This document shows, piece by piece, positions 22,660 through 30,094 of a stretch of 35,850 bases of DNA. Under the pieces are notes generated by a model that ran no database searches, was not told where the DNA came from, and was given only the letters and a program-made list of their open reading frames with translations. Position 1 is the stretch's first letter; each line of letters begins with the position of its first letter. Source of the stretch: Bacteroidales bacterium (lineage in GTDB: Bacteria; Bacteroidota; Bacteroidia; Bacteroidales; UBA932); contig JAAYYL010000005.1 of NCBI GenBank assembly GCA_012515395.1, positions 1 to 35,850 of the forward strand, in the 5' to 3' direction. The position numbers and the translations under genes were made by a program.

Positions 22660-24166
22660 TTGACTGCATACTATTCCTCACATTGTAACCTTCAATGAAA
22701 CCCGGTCTGAAACGGTCAGTCAGGCCCAGTCTGAGTTCGTATCCAATTTGAAAAACAGAAGCACGCAACCCCAATCCTACGCCTATTCCCCATTCATGAC
22801 GTCTGAAAACATCGGAAAATTCAAAAGCCGGATTGCTGATCTGTCCGGCCAGGTAGTACCTGTAATAAGTTGAGAAGGAAGCATAACATCCTATGGGAAA
22901 ATTGTTGAAGTGCGGAAAATAAACCCGTACCGATAAAGGGATCCCCAAGGCAAACATATGAATTCTGTTCATATAAGACACCCCCGGTGTCTCTGCATGA
23001 CGTGCTCCTATGTACTCTAACTGCACAGACGGATTCAATTCCAAAAATCCTTTCCAGAGAAACCTTGCATCGGCTCCCATGGCAGCGTAAAAACCCGGTC
23101 TGCCTTCCAGAACTCCCCTGGTATGCATAAAGCGATTGGTTCCAAAGGCAGCGGAAGGGCCCCAGAAAAAAGCGTATTCGGGTACATGATGAATTACGGC
23201 ATACTTACCCGACGGGGCCAGATGCGAATATGCTGCCAACATTGAAACCAACCTGCCCACATAGGAAGTCACTCCAACCAGTCCTTCGTAATCGATCCCT
23301 TCTGCTTGATCCTCCACTTTGTGATAAGGAGATTCACTCCCGGTAGTAATAAACAGAGTGGGTATTTGTGATTTTGCAAAACTCCTGGTATCAGTGGCTC
23401 CTAACAGAGAGTTTTCAAAAGATATGAAACGAACTTTCAAAACATCCGAAGGAGTCAGCCATTGCCGGGAATCTTCCAATGTCCCGGTACCGATTACCTT
23501 CAACACACCCGAGGTTCTGTAATACCCAACCATATCCAGGCTGATCATCGTTTTGATCTGACTGACCGGATACAAAGAATCTTTCAGAAAATGCTCCGAG
23601 CCCCACAAGCCCTGTTCCTCTCCGTCAAAAGCAACAAAAACAACTGTTCTGGGCAAACCTCCTTTTTCCTTTAAATACCTGGCCGTTTCTATCAGGACAG
23701 CCGTTCCCGATGCATTGTCATCTGCCCCGTTATAAACAGAATCGATGACACCCGGGTTTCCGTGCAAGGTTCCCAGGTGGTCGTAATGGGCTCCAACTAT
23801 AATATATTCGTTTTTAAGCTTTGGATGCGTTCCGGGCAAAACCCCAATTACGTTACAACCCTCCAGAACTACCAGGGGGATCTCACCAATAGCGGAAGGT
23901 ATTTCTACATCAAAGTAATGAAAATAACTGGTGCCGTTGTACTCATCCAGTCCGATGTCCGCAAAACGATCTGCTATGTATTCCCCGGCAATAAGATTCC
24001 CTTCAGTACCAGTAAGACGTCCTTCCAATGAATCCGAAGCCAGAAATGAAACGTGTTCCCTTAAAGCAATCCTTGACAGAGTATGGGGATCGTGAACCTG
24101 AGCCTGTATATATCCCGATGCACAAAAGAAAAACCCAAGAATAGGCAGGAAAAATACTTTTTTCAT
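22637..24166 (-). CDS. M28 metallopeptidase fused to a C-terminal PorT-like beta-barrel domain
   Basis: A 509-residue exported protein. A signal peptide (KKVFFLPILGFFFCASGYIQAQ) is followed by an M28 domain, about residues 30-320, with zinc and catalytic motifs GAHYDHLGT, GADDNASG, DGEEQGLWG, SLDMVGYY and YHKVEDQAEGID. Residues about 325-509 are unlike any M28 accessory domain I know. They show alternating beta-strand patterns (FYAAMGADARFLWKGFLELN, HEWGIGVGLGLRASVFQIGY, ELRLGLTDRF) and end in a terminal Phe (SMQSITFSYFF). This fits the OMP_b-brl/PorT type of eight-stranded outer-membrane barrel. Inference: a peptidase anchored in the outer membrane by its own barrel. Substrate unknown. Confidence 0.85.
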   Translation of the reverse strand: MKKVFFLPILGFFFCASGYIQAQVHDPHTLSRIALREHVSFLASDSLEGRLTGTEGNLIAGEYIADRFADIGLDEYNGTSYFHYFDVEIPSAIGEIPLVVLEGCNVIGVLPGTHPKLKNEYIIVGAHYDHLGTLHGNPGVIDSVYNGADDNASGTAVLIETARYLKEKGGLPRTVVFVAFDGEEQGLWGSEHFLKDSLYPVSQIKTMISLDMVGYYRTSGVLKVIGTGTLEDSRQWLTPSDVLKVRFISFENSLLGATDTRSFAKSQIPTLFITTGSESPYHKVEDQAEGIDYEGLVGVTSYVGRLVSMLAAYSHLAPSGKYAVIHHVPEYAFFWGPSAAFGTNRFMHTRGVLEGRPGFYAAMGADARFLWKGFLELNPSVQLEYIGARHAETPGVSYMNRIHMFALGIPLSVRVYFPHFNNFPIGCYASFSTYYRYYLAGQISNPAFEFSDVFRRHEWGIGVGLGLRASVFQIGYELRLGLTDRFRPGFIEGYNVRNSMQSITFSYFF

Positions 24167-24184
24167 AATACCGTGTATATATTA

Positions 24185-24192
24185 CAAATATA
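24185..24192 (-). promoter_or_regulatory. -7 box for the M28/barrel gene
   Basis: The minus strand reads TATATTTG, matching TAnnTTTG, 18 bases before the ATG at 24166. Confidence 0.45.
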
Positions 24193-24247
24193 AGCAATTG
24201 AAGGTATATTCCGCAGCCTTAACAAACTATAAGCCGGCAGAACAAAA

Positions 24248-24262
24248 ACAAATGTTATTTGT
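24248..24262. other. AT-rich inverted repeat upstream of the arg promoter
   Basis: Arms ACAAAT and ATTTGT flank a 3-base centre (gtt), followed two bases later by seven T. It could be a weak hairpin or an operator. I found no convincing ArgR-type box nearby. Confidence 0.3.
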
Positions 24263-24310
24263 AATTTTTTTAACATGAATAGAAAGAATCAGTAAGTAAA
24301 TAAAATTATA

Positions 24311-24342
24311 TTGTCGTTTGTTCGCATAAGTTTTTACTTTTG
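24311..24342 (+). promoter_or_regulatory. Promoter of the arginine operon
   Basis: A -33 TTG at 24311-24313 and a -7 TACTTTTG at 24335-24342 are separated by 21 bases, within the 19-21 expected for Bacteroidota. Transcription should begin near 24348-24350, at the start codon of the Arg-rich leader frame and about 130 bases before the first enzyme gene. Confidence 0.65.
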
Positions 24343-24349
24343 TCCTGGA

Positions 24350-24394
24350 ATGAATACATCTTTACAGATTCTACGTGTCCGAGTAAGGGCTTAG
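24350..24394 (+). CDS. Putative arginine leader peptide
   Basis: ATG at 24350 opens a 14-codon frame reading MNTSLQILRVRVRA and ending in TAG at 24392-24394. Three Arg codons (CGT, CGA, AGG) occupy positions 9, 11 and 13, just before the stop. The ATG is 7 bases from the promoter's -7 box, the same arrangement as at several ordinary genes here, so the frame would be translated from the very start of the mRNA. A stem-loop begins within the stop codon. The first arginine-biosynthesis gene follows 84 bases later. This is the layout of an amino-acid-sensing leader peptide: ribosome stalling at Arg codons when charged tRNA-Arg is scarce would change RNA folding. Chance occurrence of a short frame cannot be excluded from one sequence. 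Confidence 0.6.
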   Translation: MNTSLQILRVRVRA

Positions 24395-24444
24395 GGTGCA
24401 GCGACAGCTCCTGCATCCTGTATGCCCATCTTTCCGTCTTTTTT
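24387..24444 (+). promoter_or_regulatory. Structured leader RNA of the arg operon (possible attenuator)
   Basis: The core stem pairs GGGTGCAG (24394-24401) with CTGCATCC (24411-24418), eight pairs including one G-U, with a 9-base loop. An outer helix can pair GGGC (24387-24390) with GCCC (24424-24427), enclosing the leader stop codon. Six T lie at 24439-24444, but a gap of about 11 bases separates them from the stem, so this is not a classical terminator. A ribosome finishing the leader peptide would cover the left arms; one stalled at the first Arg codons would partly leave them free. Whether the switch acts on transcription or translation is open. Confidence 0.5.
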
Positions 24445-24478
24445 CTCAACATCCCATAACCTTAATATTTTTTTGACA

Positions 24479-25066
24479 ATGAATGTGCGCATTCTTGTTG
24501 CCAATGCCTCTCATACAGGCTATGCAGAACGTATTTGTGAATTGATGTATATATCCGCCCTGGAACGTGGAACAGGTATTGCCCGCCGTTCTCCGGAATA
24601 CATCAAAGAAAAAATGATCAGCCAAAAAGCCGTAATAGCACTCGATAGCAAACAACTTGTAGGCTTTTCATACATAGAAACCTGGAGCAATAAATCTTTC
24701 GTGGCAAATTCAGGTCTTATAGTGGACCACGCCTACCGTCACCTGGGAATCGCTTCCAGAATCAAAAGAAAGATCTTCCATTTGTCCAGGGAATTGTACC
24801 CGGATGCAAAGATCTTCGGCATTACAACGGGATCAGCCGTTATGAAAATCAATTCAAAACTGGGTTACAGGCCTGTTCCGTTTTCGGAACTGACCCGGGA
24901 TGAAGCATTCTGGGACGGTTGCAAAGGGTGTCGTAATTACGACATCCTCATCCGGAATGAAAAACGCATGTGCCTTTGTACCGGCATGCTTTACGATCCG
25001 GCTGAACATCCCGCCAGAAAACAACAGAAAGAACAACAACAGACAATAAAAAACAACACCCCATGA
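24479..25066 (+). CDS. GNAT acyltransferase, probable N-acyl (acetyl/succinyl) glutamate synthase
   Basis: A protein of 195 residues from the ATG at 24479; an in-frame ATG at 24422 lies inside the structured leader and adds residues outside the fold. The GNAT fold is recognisable from SKQLVGFSYIETW, the acyl-CoA loop DHAYRHLGIASRI (83-95) and SAVMKINSKLGYR. The C-terminal part has four cysteines in two pairs, Cys148/Cys151 (GCKGCRNYD) and Cys165/Cys167 (MCLCTGMLYDP), which might bind a metal. Position at the head of a complete arg operon that otherwise lacks the first enzyme implies it acylates glutamate. Given the succinyl-type carbamoyltransferase, succinyl-CoA may be the donor. The stop overlaps the argG start (ATGA). 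Confidence 0.82.
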   Translation: MNVRILVANASHTGYAERICELMYISALERGTGIARRSPEYIKEKMISQKAVIALDSKQLVGFSYIETWSNKSFVANSGLIVDHAYRHLGIASRIKRKIFHLSRELYPDAKIFGITTGSAVMKINSKLGYRPVPFSELTRDEAFWDGCKGCRNYDILIRNEKRMCLCTGMLYDPAEHPARKQQKEQQQTIKNNTP

Positions 25067-26253
25067 AAACAAAAGTAATATTGGCTTACAGCGGAGGTCT
25101 GGACACCTCTTTTTGCATCCCTTACCTGACGCGGGAAAAAAACATGGAAGTGCATACCCTCCTGGTAAATACGGGAGGATTTTCCGAAGAAGAAGTTTCG
25201 ACCCTGCAGGAAAAAGCCCTGAAACTGGGAGCCGTAACCCATAAAACCATAGATATCAGGGAAACGTATTATTCCCGTTGCCTGAAGTACCTTATTTTCG
25301 GGAATGTGCTGAAAAACAACACATACCCGTTATCGGTAAGTTCGGAACGCGCTTTTCAGGCTATGACGGTAGTCAATTATGCAAAGGAAACGGGCGCCGG
25401 CGCCATTGCTCACGGAAGCACCGGAGCAGGTAACGACCAGGTTCGTTTTGATTATTTCATCCACGTACTGGCACCGGAAATGCAATTGCTGGCACCCGTA
25501 AGAGAATTAAAAATCAGCAGAAAGGAAGAAATCGCCTTTTTGCAAAAAATTGGATTTGACTACCCATGGGAAAAATCCAAATATTCCATTAACCAGGGCA
25601 TCTGGGGAACGAGCATAGGTGGTGCAGAAACACTTCATTCACTGGGCGAACTTCCGGAAGAAGCATATCCTGTGAAACGCACCCGAACGGGTACCGAAAC
25701 CGTTGTCATAGATTATGCAAAAGGAGAACCTGCAGCCCTGAACGGAATATCCATGAACCCGCTTCAGATCATTGAAACACTTCATAAAATTGCCGCTCCA
25801 TACGGTATCGGCCGGGATATCCATATTGGAGATACCATTGTGGGACTCAAAGGACGGGTAGGTTTTGAAGCTGCCGCCCCATTAATCCTGATAAAAGCAC
25901 ATCACCTGCTTGAAAAACACGTTTTGGGAAAATGGCAACTCTACTGGAAAGAACAATTGGCGAACTGGTACGGCATGATGCTGCACGAGGCGCAATACGC
26001 AGACCCGGTCATGAGAAATATTGAAACCTTCCTGGAAAACACCCAGGATCGTGTCACCGGAAAAGTATGGGTCCGCCTGGTTCCCGATACCTTCTTCCTG
26101 AAAGGATGTGAAAGCCCTTACGATCTGATGAACGGCAAATTCGGCGATTACGGGGAAGGGACTACCGCTTTTTCCGGAACGGACGTGGAAGGATTCACCC
26201 GAATCATGTCATTACCCGTAAAAATTTACAATTCACTCGGCAATGAAGAATAA
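25063..26253 (+). CDS. argG: Argininosuccinate synthase
   Basis: A 396-residue cytosolic enzyme that joins citrulline and aspartate with ATP to give argininosuccinate. The PP-loop AYSGGLDTS lies at residues 8-16, and AHGSTGAGNDQVRFD, the family's citrulline/aspartate-binding segment, near 126-140. KYSINQGIWGTSIGG (near 179-193) also fits. Length matches the family. It shares ATGA with the upstream GNAT gene and overlaps argC by 11 bases, so translation is probably coupled along the operon. Confidence 0.97.
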   Translation: MKTKVILAYSGGLDTSFCIPYLTREKNMEVHTLLVNTGGFSEEEVSTLQEKALKLGAVTHKTIDIRETYYSRCLKYLIFGNVLKNNTYPLSVSSERAFQAMTVVNYAKETGAGAIAHGSTGAGNDQVRFDYFIHVLAPEMQLLAPVRELKISRKEEIAFLQKIGFDYPWEKSKYSINQGIWGTSIGGAETLHSLGELPEEAYPVKRTRTGTETVVIDYAKGEPAALNGISMNPLQIIETLHKIAAPYGIGRDIHIGDTIVGLKGRVGFEAAAPLILIKAHHLLEKHVLGKWQLYWKEQLANWYGMMLHEAQYADPVMRNIETFLENTQDRVTGKVWVRLVPDTFFLKGCESPYDLMNGKFGDYGEGTTAFSGTDVEGFTRIMSLPVKIYNSLGNEE

Positions 26254-27250
26254 AATACGTGCAGCCGTTGCCGGGGGAGCCGGGTATACGGGCGGAGAAC
26301 TCATTCGACTGCTTCTGAATCACCCCAATATAGAGATTGCCGGTATCACAAGCCAGTCGCGGGCCGGCATGGCTGTTGCTTCGGTCCACAGGGACCTGGC
26401 CGGGGACACGGAACTGGTATTTGAAAAGACACTGCCCCTGACAAGCATTGACGTGCTGTTTCTCTGCCTGGGACACGAACGGTCACGCCAATTCATTCGG
26501 GAAAACGACCTGGAAAAGGTTGGTCACATCATAGACCTGAGCCGTGATTTCAGGTCACTGAACGCAAACCCGGAAGGGAAACGCCGGTTTATTTACGGAT
26601 TGCCCGAATCGTATCCCGACCCTGCAACATACGCGAAAGAGGCCAAAGCGTTAGGGAACATTGCCAACCCGGGATGCTTTGCCTCGGCCATTGAACTGGC
26701 ACTGATCCCTCTTGCCCGGGCAAAATGGTTGCAGGACGACATTCATGTCCATGCCATCACGGGAGCTACAGGAGCAGGTGCCAGGCTTTCGGAAACATCC
26801 CATTTTCCTTACCGGGACAACAACTTGTCCGTATACAAGGCTTTCCGGCACCAACATACCGGGGAAATCCGGGAAACACTGTCCATAGCCATGGAAGCGG
26901 AGATTCCACAACTGCATTTTGTACCCATAAGGGGAGATTTTTCCCGTGGTATCCTGACCAGCATATACACATCCTGCAACCGGGACCAGGCAGAGGCCAT
27001 TGAGCTCTACCGCAACTATTACGCTGCCCATCCCTTTGTACACATATCTGACAATGAACTTAGTATGAAAGACGTTGTAAATACCAACAAATGCCTGATA
27101 CATATTGAAAAACACGGGAACATGCTGCATATAACTTCCGTACTGGACAACCTGTTGAAAGGAGCATCCGGGACAGCTCTGCAGAACATGAACCTGATCA
27201 CCGGACTGCCACAAACCACCGGTTTACAATTAAAATCCATCGTTTATTAA
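26243..27250 (+). CDS. argC: N-acyl-gamma-glutamyl-phosphate reductase
   Basis: A 335-residue NADPH-dependent enzyme that reduces the acyl-glutamyl phosphate to the semialdehyde. The Rossmann start AGGAGYTGGELIRLL and the catalytic Cys145 in NPGCFASAIEL are clear, and TGATGAGARLSETSHF belongs to the substrate site. HTGEIRETL and RGDFSRGILTSIY match type 1 ArgC. The acyl group, acetyl or succinyl, cannot be told from this protein alone. argD starts 11 bases after its stop. Confidence 0.96.
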   Translation: MKNKIRAAVAGGAGYTGGELIRLLLNHPNIEIAGITSQSRAGMAVASVHRDLAGDTELVFEKTLPLTSIDVLFLCLGHERSRQFIRENDLEKVGHIIDLSRDFRSLNANPEGKRRFIYGLPESYPDPATYAKEAKALGNIANPGCFASAIELALIPLARAKWLQDDIHVHAITGATGAGARLSETSHFPYRDNNLSVYKAFRHQHTGEIRETLSIAMEAEIPQLHFVPIRGDFSRGILTSIYTSCNRDQAEAIELYRNYYAAHPFVHISDNELSMKDVVNTNKCLIHIEKHGNMLHITSVLDNLLKGASGTALQNMNLITGLPQTTGLQLKSIVY

Positions 27251-27261
27251 TCCAAAACATT

Positions 27262-28407
27262 ATGCCGCTATTTCCTGTATACAAAACGTGGAACATCAAC
27301 GCCGTTAAGGCCCGGGGTTGTACCATAACCGACGATAAAGGCCGGGAGTACCTGGATCTTTACGGAGGGCATGCCGTGATTTCCATCGGCCACTCCCACC
27401 CGGTTTACGTGAAAACCCTCTCCGAACAATTGCAGCGCATCGGATTTTATTCCAATGCCATTGTCAACCCCCTCCAGGAAAGACTTGCCGAGGCGCTTAC
27501 GCGCATCTCGGAGTACCCCGGGTACGCTCTTTTCCTGTGCAATTCGGGAGCCGAGGCAAACGAGAACGCGCTGAAACTGGCTTCCTTCCGCAATGGAAGA
27601 AACCGTGTGCTGGCTTTCAAAAGGTCTTTCCACGGAAGGACTTCCGGAGCAGTCGCCCTGACCGACAATCCATCTATCTGCTCCCCCTTCAATGCAAATC
27701 ACCACGTTGATTTTATTGATCTGGACGATTTTGCAGCCCTGGAACAGGCCTTCACACAAAACCAATATGCGGCCGTCATAGTGGAAGGCATCCAGGGAGT
27801 GGGCGGAATAAGAGAACCTTCAGCCGCCTTTTTGCAAAAGATCAGGGCTCTTTGCACCGTTCACGACACGGTATTGATCCTGGACGAGATCCAGTCCGGA
27901 TACGGGCGTACCGGGAAATTCTTTGCCCACCGGCACGCGGGAATCCGTGCCGATATCGTAACCATGGCCAAAGGTATGGGAAACGGATTCCCTGTGGGAG
28001 GGCTTCTTATAGCTCCGGAATTCAAAGCCGTTCAGGGGCAGCTGGGTACTACCTTCGGGGGAAATTACCTGGCCTGTACCGCTGCTCTGGCCGTTTTGCA
28101 GGTTATAGAGGAAGAAGACCTTATGAGCAACGCGGCACGAATGGGCTCCCTGATCAAAAATGAGATAGGCCATTTTTCGGAAGGGATCAGCGAGTACAGA
28201 GGACGCGGCCTTATGATAGGCCTTGAACTCAGGCCGGAGCATCCCGCAAGCGCTACACTCAGGGAGGACCTGCTCATGAAAGGACAGATTTTCACCGGTG
28301 CCGCCGGTACACATATTATCAGGCTCTTGCCGCCTCTGTGCCTGACGGAACAAGAGGCAGAAACGTTTATCAAATTTTTTAAACAATGTTACATTTCACA
28401 TCGGTAA
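27262..28407 (+). CDS. argD: N-acylornithine aminotransferase
   Basis: A 381-residue PLP-dependent class III aminotransferase that converts the semialdehyde to N-acylornithine with glutamate. Motifs: LFLCNSGAEANENALKLA (the PLP phosphate region), VEGIQGVGGIREPS, LDEIQSGYGRTG, and the PLP lysine Lys237 in VTMAKGMGNGFPVGG. TTFGGNYLACTAALAVL near the C-terminus is also typical. The 3' end overlaps the start of argF' by 22 bases, the longest joint in the operon. Confidence 0.95.
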   Translation: MPLFPVYKTWNINAVKARGCTITDDKGREYLDLYGGHAVISIGHSHPVYVKTLSEQLQRIGFYSNAIVNPLQERLAEALTRISEYPGYALFLCNSGAEANENALKLASFRNGRNRVLAFKRSFHGRTSGAVALTDNPSICSPFNANHHVDFIDLDDFAALEQAFTQNQYAAVIVEGIQGVGGIREPSAAFLQKIRALCTVHDTVLILDEIQSGYGRTGKFFAHRHAGIRADIVTMAKGMGNGFPVGGLLIAPEFKAVQGQLGTTFGGNYLACTAALAVLQVIEEEDLMSNAARMGSLIKNEIGHFSEGISEYRGRGLMIGLELRPEHPASATLREDLLMKGQIFTGAAGTHIIRLLPPLCLTEQEAETFIKFFKQCYISHR

Positions 28408-29351
28408 AAGACATCGGGTCCCTTGACTCGGCAATGGCAAAGGCCATGGAAATAAAGAAAGATCCATTTGCGAACTGCAACCTGGGGAAACACAGGACTG
28501 CCTTGTTGCTGTTTTTCAATTCCAGCCTGAGGACGCGACTGAGCACCCAGAAAGCTGCCGAAAATCTGGGCATGAACGTGATTGTGCTGGATGTACAACA
28601 GGGCGCCTGGAACCTGGAAACACGCAAGGGAGTGGTAATGGATTCGGACAAACCGGAACACCTGTTGGAAGCCATTCCGGTAATGGGCTGTTACGCAGAC
28701 ATCATAGGGGTTCGTTCTTTTGCACGCTTTGAGTCAAAAGAAGCCGATTACAACGAAGAAATACTGAATAAGTTCATTAGGTATTCTGGAAAACCCGTTA
28801 TCAGCCTTGAATCGGCCACACGACATCCGTTGCAGAGTTTTGCAGATCACATAACCATTGAAGAATTCAAAAAGAAACCGAAACCCAAAGTCGTACTTAC
28901 CTGGGCTCCCCATCCCCGGGCTCTTCCGCAGGCAGTAGCCAACTCATTTTCCGAATGGATGGTCGCGGCAGGTTACGATCTGACCATAACACACCCCCAG
29001 GGGTACGAATTGGACGAACGTTTTACACACGGAGCAAAAATCGTTTACGATCAGTCAGAAGCCTTCCGGGGTGCCGATTTTATTTATGCAAAGAATTGGG
29101 CCGCATACAGGGATCCTGTCTACGGCAAGATCCTGAGCAAGGATATGTCATGGATGGTAGACAGCCGGAAAATGGAGCTGACCGACAACGCGTACTTCAT
29201 GCATTGCCTTCCTGTACGCAGAAACATGATCGTCAGTGACCGGGTGCTGGACAGTCCGGCATCGCTGGTCATTCCGCAGGCAGCCAATCGGGAAACCGCC
29301 GCCCAGGCAGTCATACAAAGCATTCTGGAAACACTTTTAAAACAGCACTGA
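28386..29351 (+). CDS. argF': N-succinylornithine carbamoyltransferase (AOTCase/SOTCase type)
   Basis: A 321-residue transcarbamylase that transfers the carbamoyl group to an N-acylornithine rather than free ornithine. The carbamoyl-phosphate motif is FFNSSLRTR (44-51 region), and HCLPVRRNM is the second ligand region. The protein has the AOTCase/SOTCase signature stretches DKPEHLLEAIPVMGC and WAPHPRALPQAV. Residue 90 is Pro. In the literature this position is Glu92 in Xanthomonas acetylornithine carbamoyltransferase and Pro90 in the Bacteroides fragilis enzyme, and swapping them switches specificity. Pro here therefore predicts succinylornithine as substrate. The start lies inside the end of argD, and argB follows after 2 bases. 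Confidence 0.93.
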   Translation: MLHFTSVKDIGSLDSAMAKAMEIKKDPFANCNLGKHRTALLLFFNSSLRTRLSTQKAAENLGMNVIVLDVQQGAWNLETRKGVVMDSDKPEHLLEAIPVMGCYADIIGVRSFARFESKEADYNEEILNKFIRYSGKPVISLESATRHPLQSFADHITIEEFKKKPKPKVVLTWAPHPRALPQAVANSFSEWMVAAGYDLTITHPQGYELDERFTHGAKIVYDQSEAFRGADFIYAKNWAAYRDPVYGKILSKDMSWMVDSRKMELTDNAYFMHCLPVRRNMIVSDRVLDSPASLVIPQAANRETAAQAVIQSILETLLKQH

Positions 29352-29353
29352 CC

Positions 29354-30094
29354 ATGTATCTGGATATTTTTAAGATTGGCGGCAACGTTATTGATGATCC
29401 CGCAACACTGGAAAGTTTTCTGGACACTTTTTGTCAATGTCCGGAACGAAAGATACTGGTCCACGGAGGCGGTGTCATGGCTACCGATCTTGCCCGTCGC
29501 CTGGCCATTCCGGTGCGGATGCACGAAGGAAGGAGGATTACGGATCAGGAAACACTTCGTATTGCTGTTATGGTGTATGCCGGATGGATTAACAAAACAC
29601 TGGTAGCTGCCCTGACGGCCCGGAACTGCAGGGCGCTGGGACTGACCGGAGCTGACGGAAAGTGTATCATAAGCCGGAAACGGGATCCCCGCCCTGTTGA
29701 TTACGGACTGGCCGGTGATTTGATGCCCGGTAGCATAAACGCCCTTTTCATTGACAGCCTTTTGAATGAACAAATCATACCGGTTTTCTCTCCCGTTACC
29801 TGTAGCAGCGAAGGACAATTATTGAATACAAATGCAGATACGATAGCCTCAGCTGTAGCTTTATCCTTATCCGTGAAATACAAAGTTCGCCTGCGCTATG
29901 TATTCGACCGGGAAGGGATCATTTGCCCGGGTTCAGAGAAACCCCTGGCCTTGCTCAGCCGCCTGCAATACCTGGAACTGCGCAAAAAAGGCATCATTTA
30001 CGGGGGAATGATACCGAAAGTTGAAAATGCGCTGGAAGCGCTGGAATCCGGAATTGAAGAAGTTTATGTTGGAAAAACATCCGTGCAACTATGA
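29354..30094 (+). CDS. argB: N-acylglutamate kinase
   Basis: A 246-residue amino-acid-kinase-fold enzyme that phosphorylates the gamma-carboxylate of N-acylglutamate. Motifs: FKIGGNVIDD at the N-terminus with the ATP-binding Lys7, VHGGGVMATDLARRL, LLNTNADTIASAVAL, and GGMIPKVENALEALESG with the second conserved Lys. It lacks an N-terminal extension of the arginine-inhibited hexameric type, so feedback inhibition by arginine may be absent, which would fit control at the leader RNA. The stop overlaps the argE start (ATGA). Confidence 0.94.
   Translation: MYLDIFKIGGNVIDDPATLESFLDTFCQCPERKILVHGGGVMATDLARRLAIPVRMHEGRRITDQETLRIAVMVYAGWINKTLVAALTARNCRALGLTGADGKCIISRKRDPRPVDYGLAGDLMPGSINALFIDSLLNEQIIPVFSPVTCSSEGQLLNTNADTIASAVALSLSVKYKVRLRYVFDREGIICPGSEKPLALLSRLQYLELRKKGIIYGGMIPKVENALEALESGIEEVYVGKTSVQL

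Noticed and set aside
24195-24349. An ArgR operator in front of the arg operon
   Set aside because: Only scattered TGAAT-like half-sites are present and no paired box could be recognised; too weak to list.
24394-24444. A classical rho-independent terminator in the arg leader
   Set aside because: The stem is real but the T-run starts about 11 bases beyond the outer helix, and I found no stem directly abutting it.
27820-28386. A 188-codon minus-strand frame opposite argD
   Set aside because: The argD protein has all its motifs on the plus strand; the opposite frame shows none.
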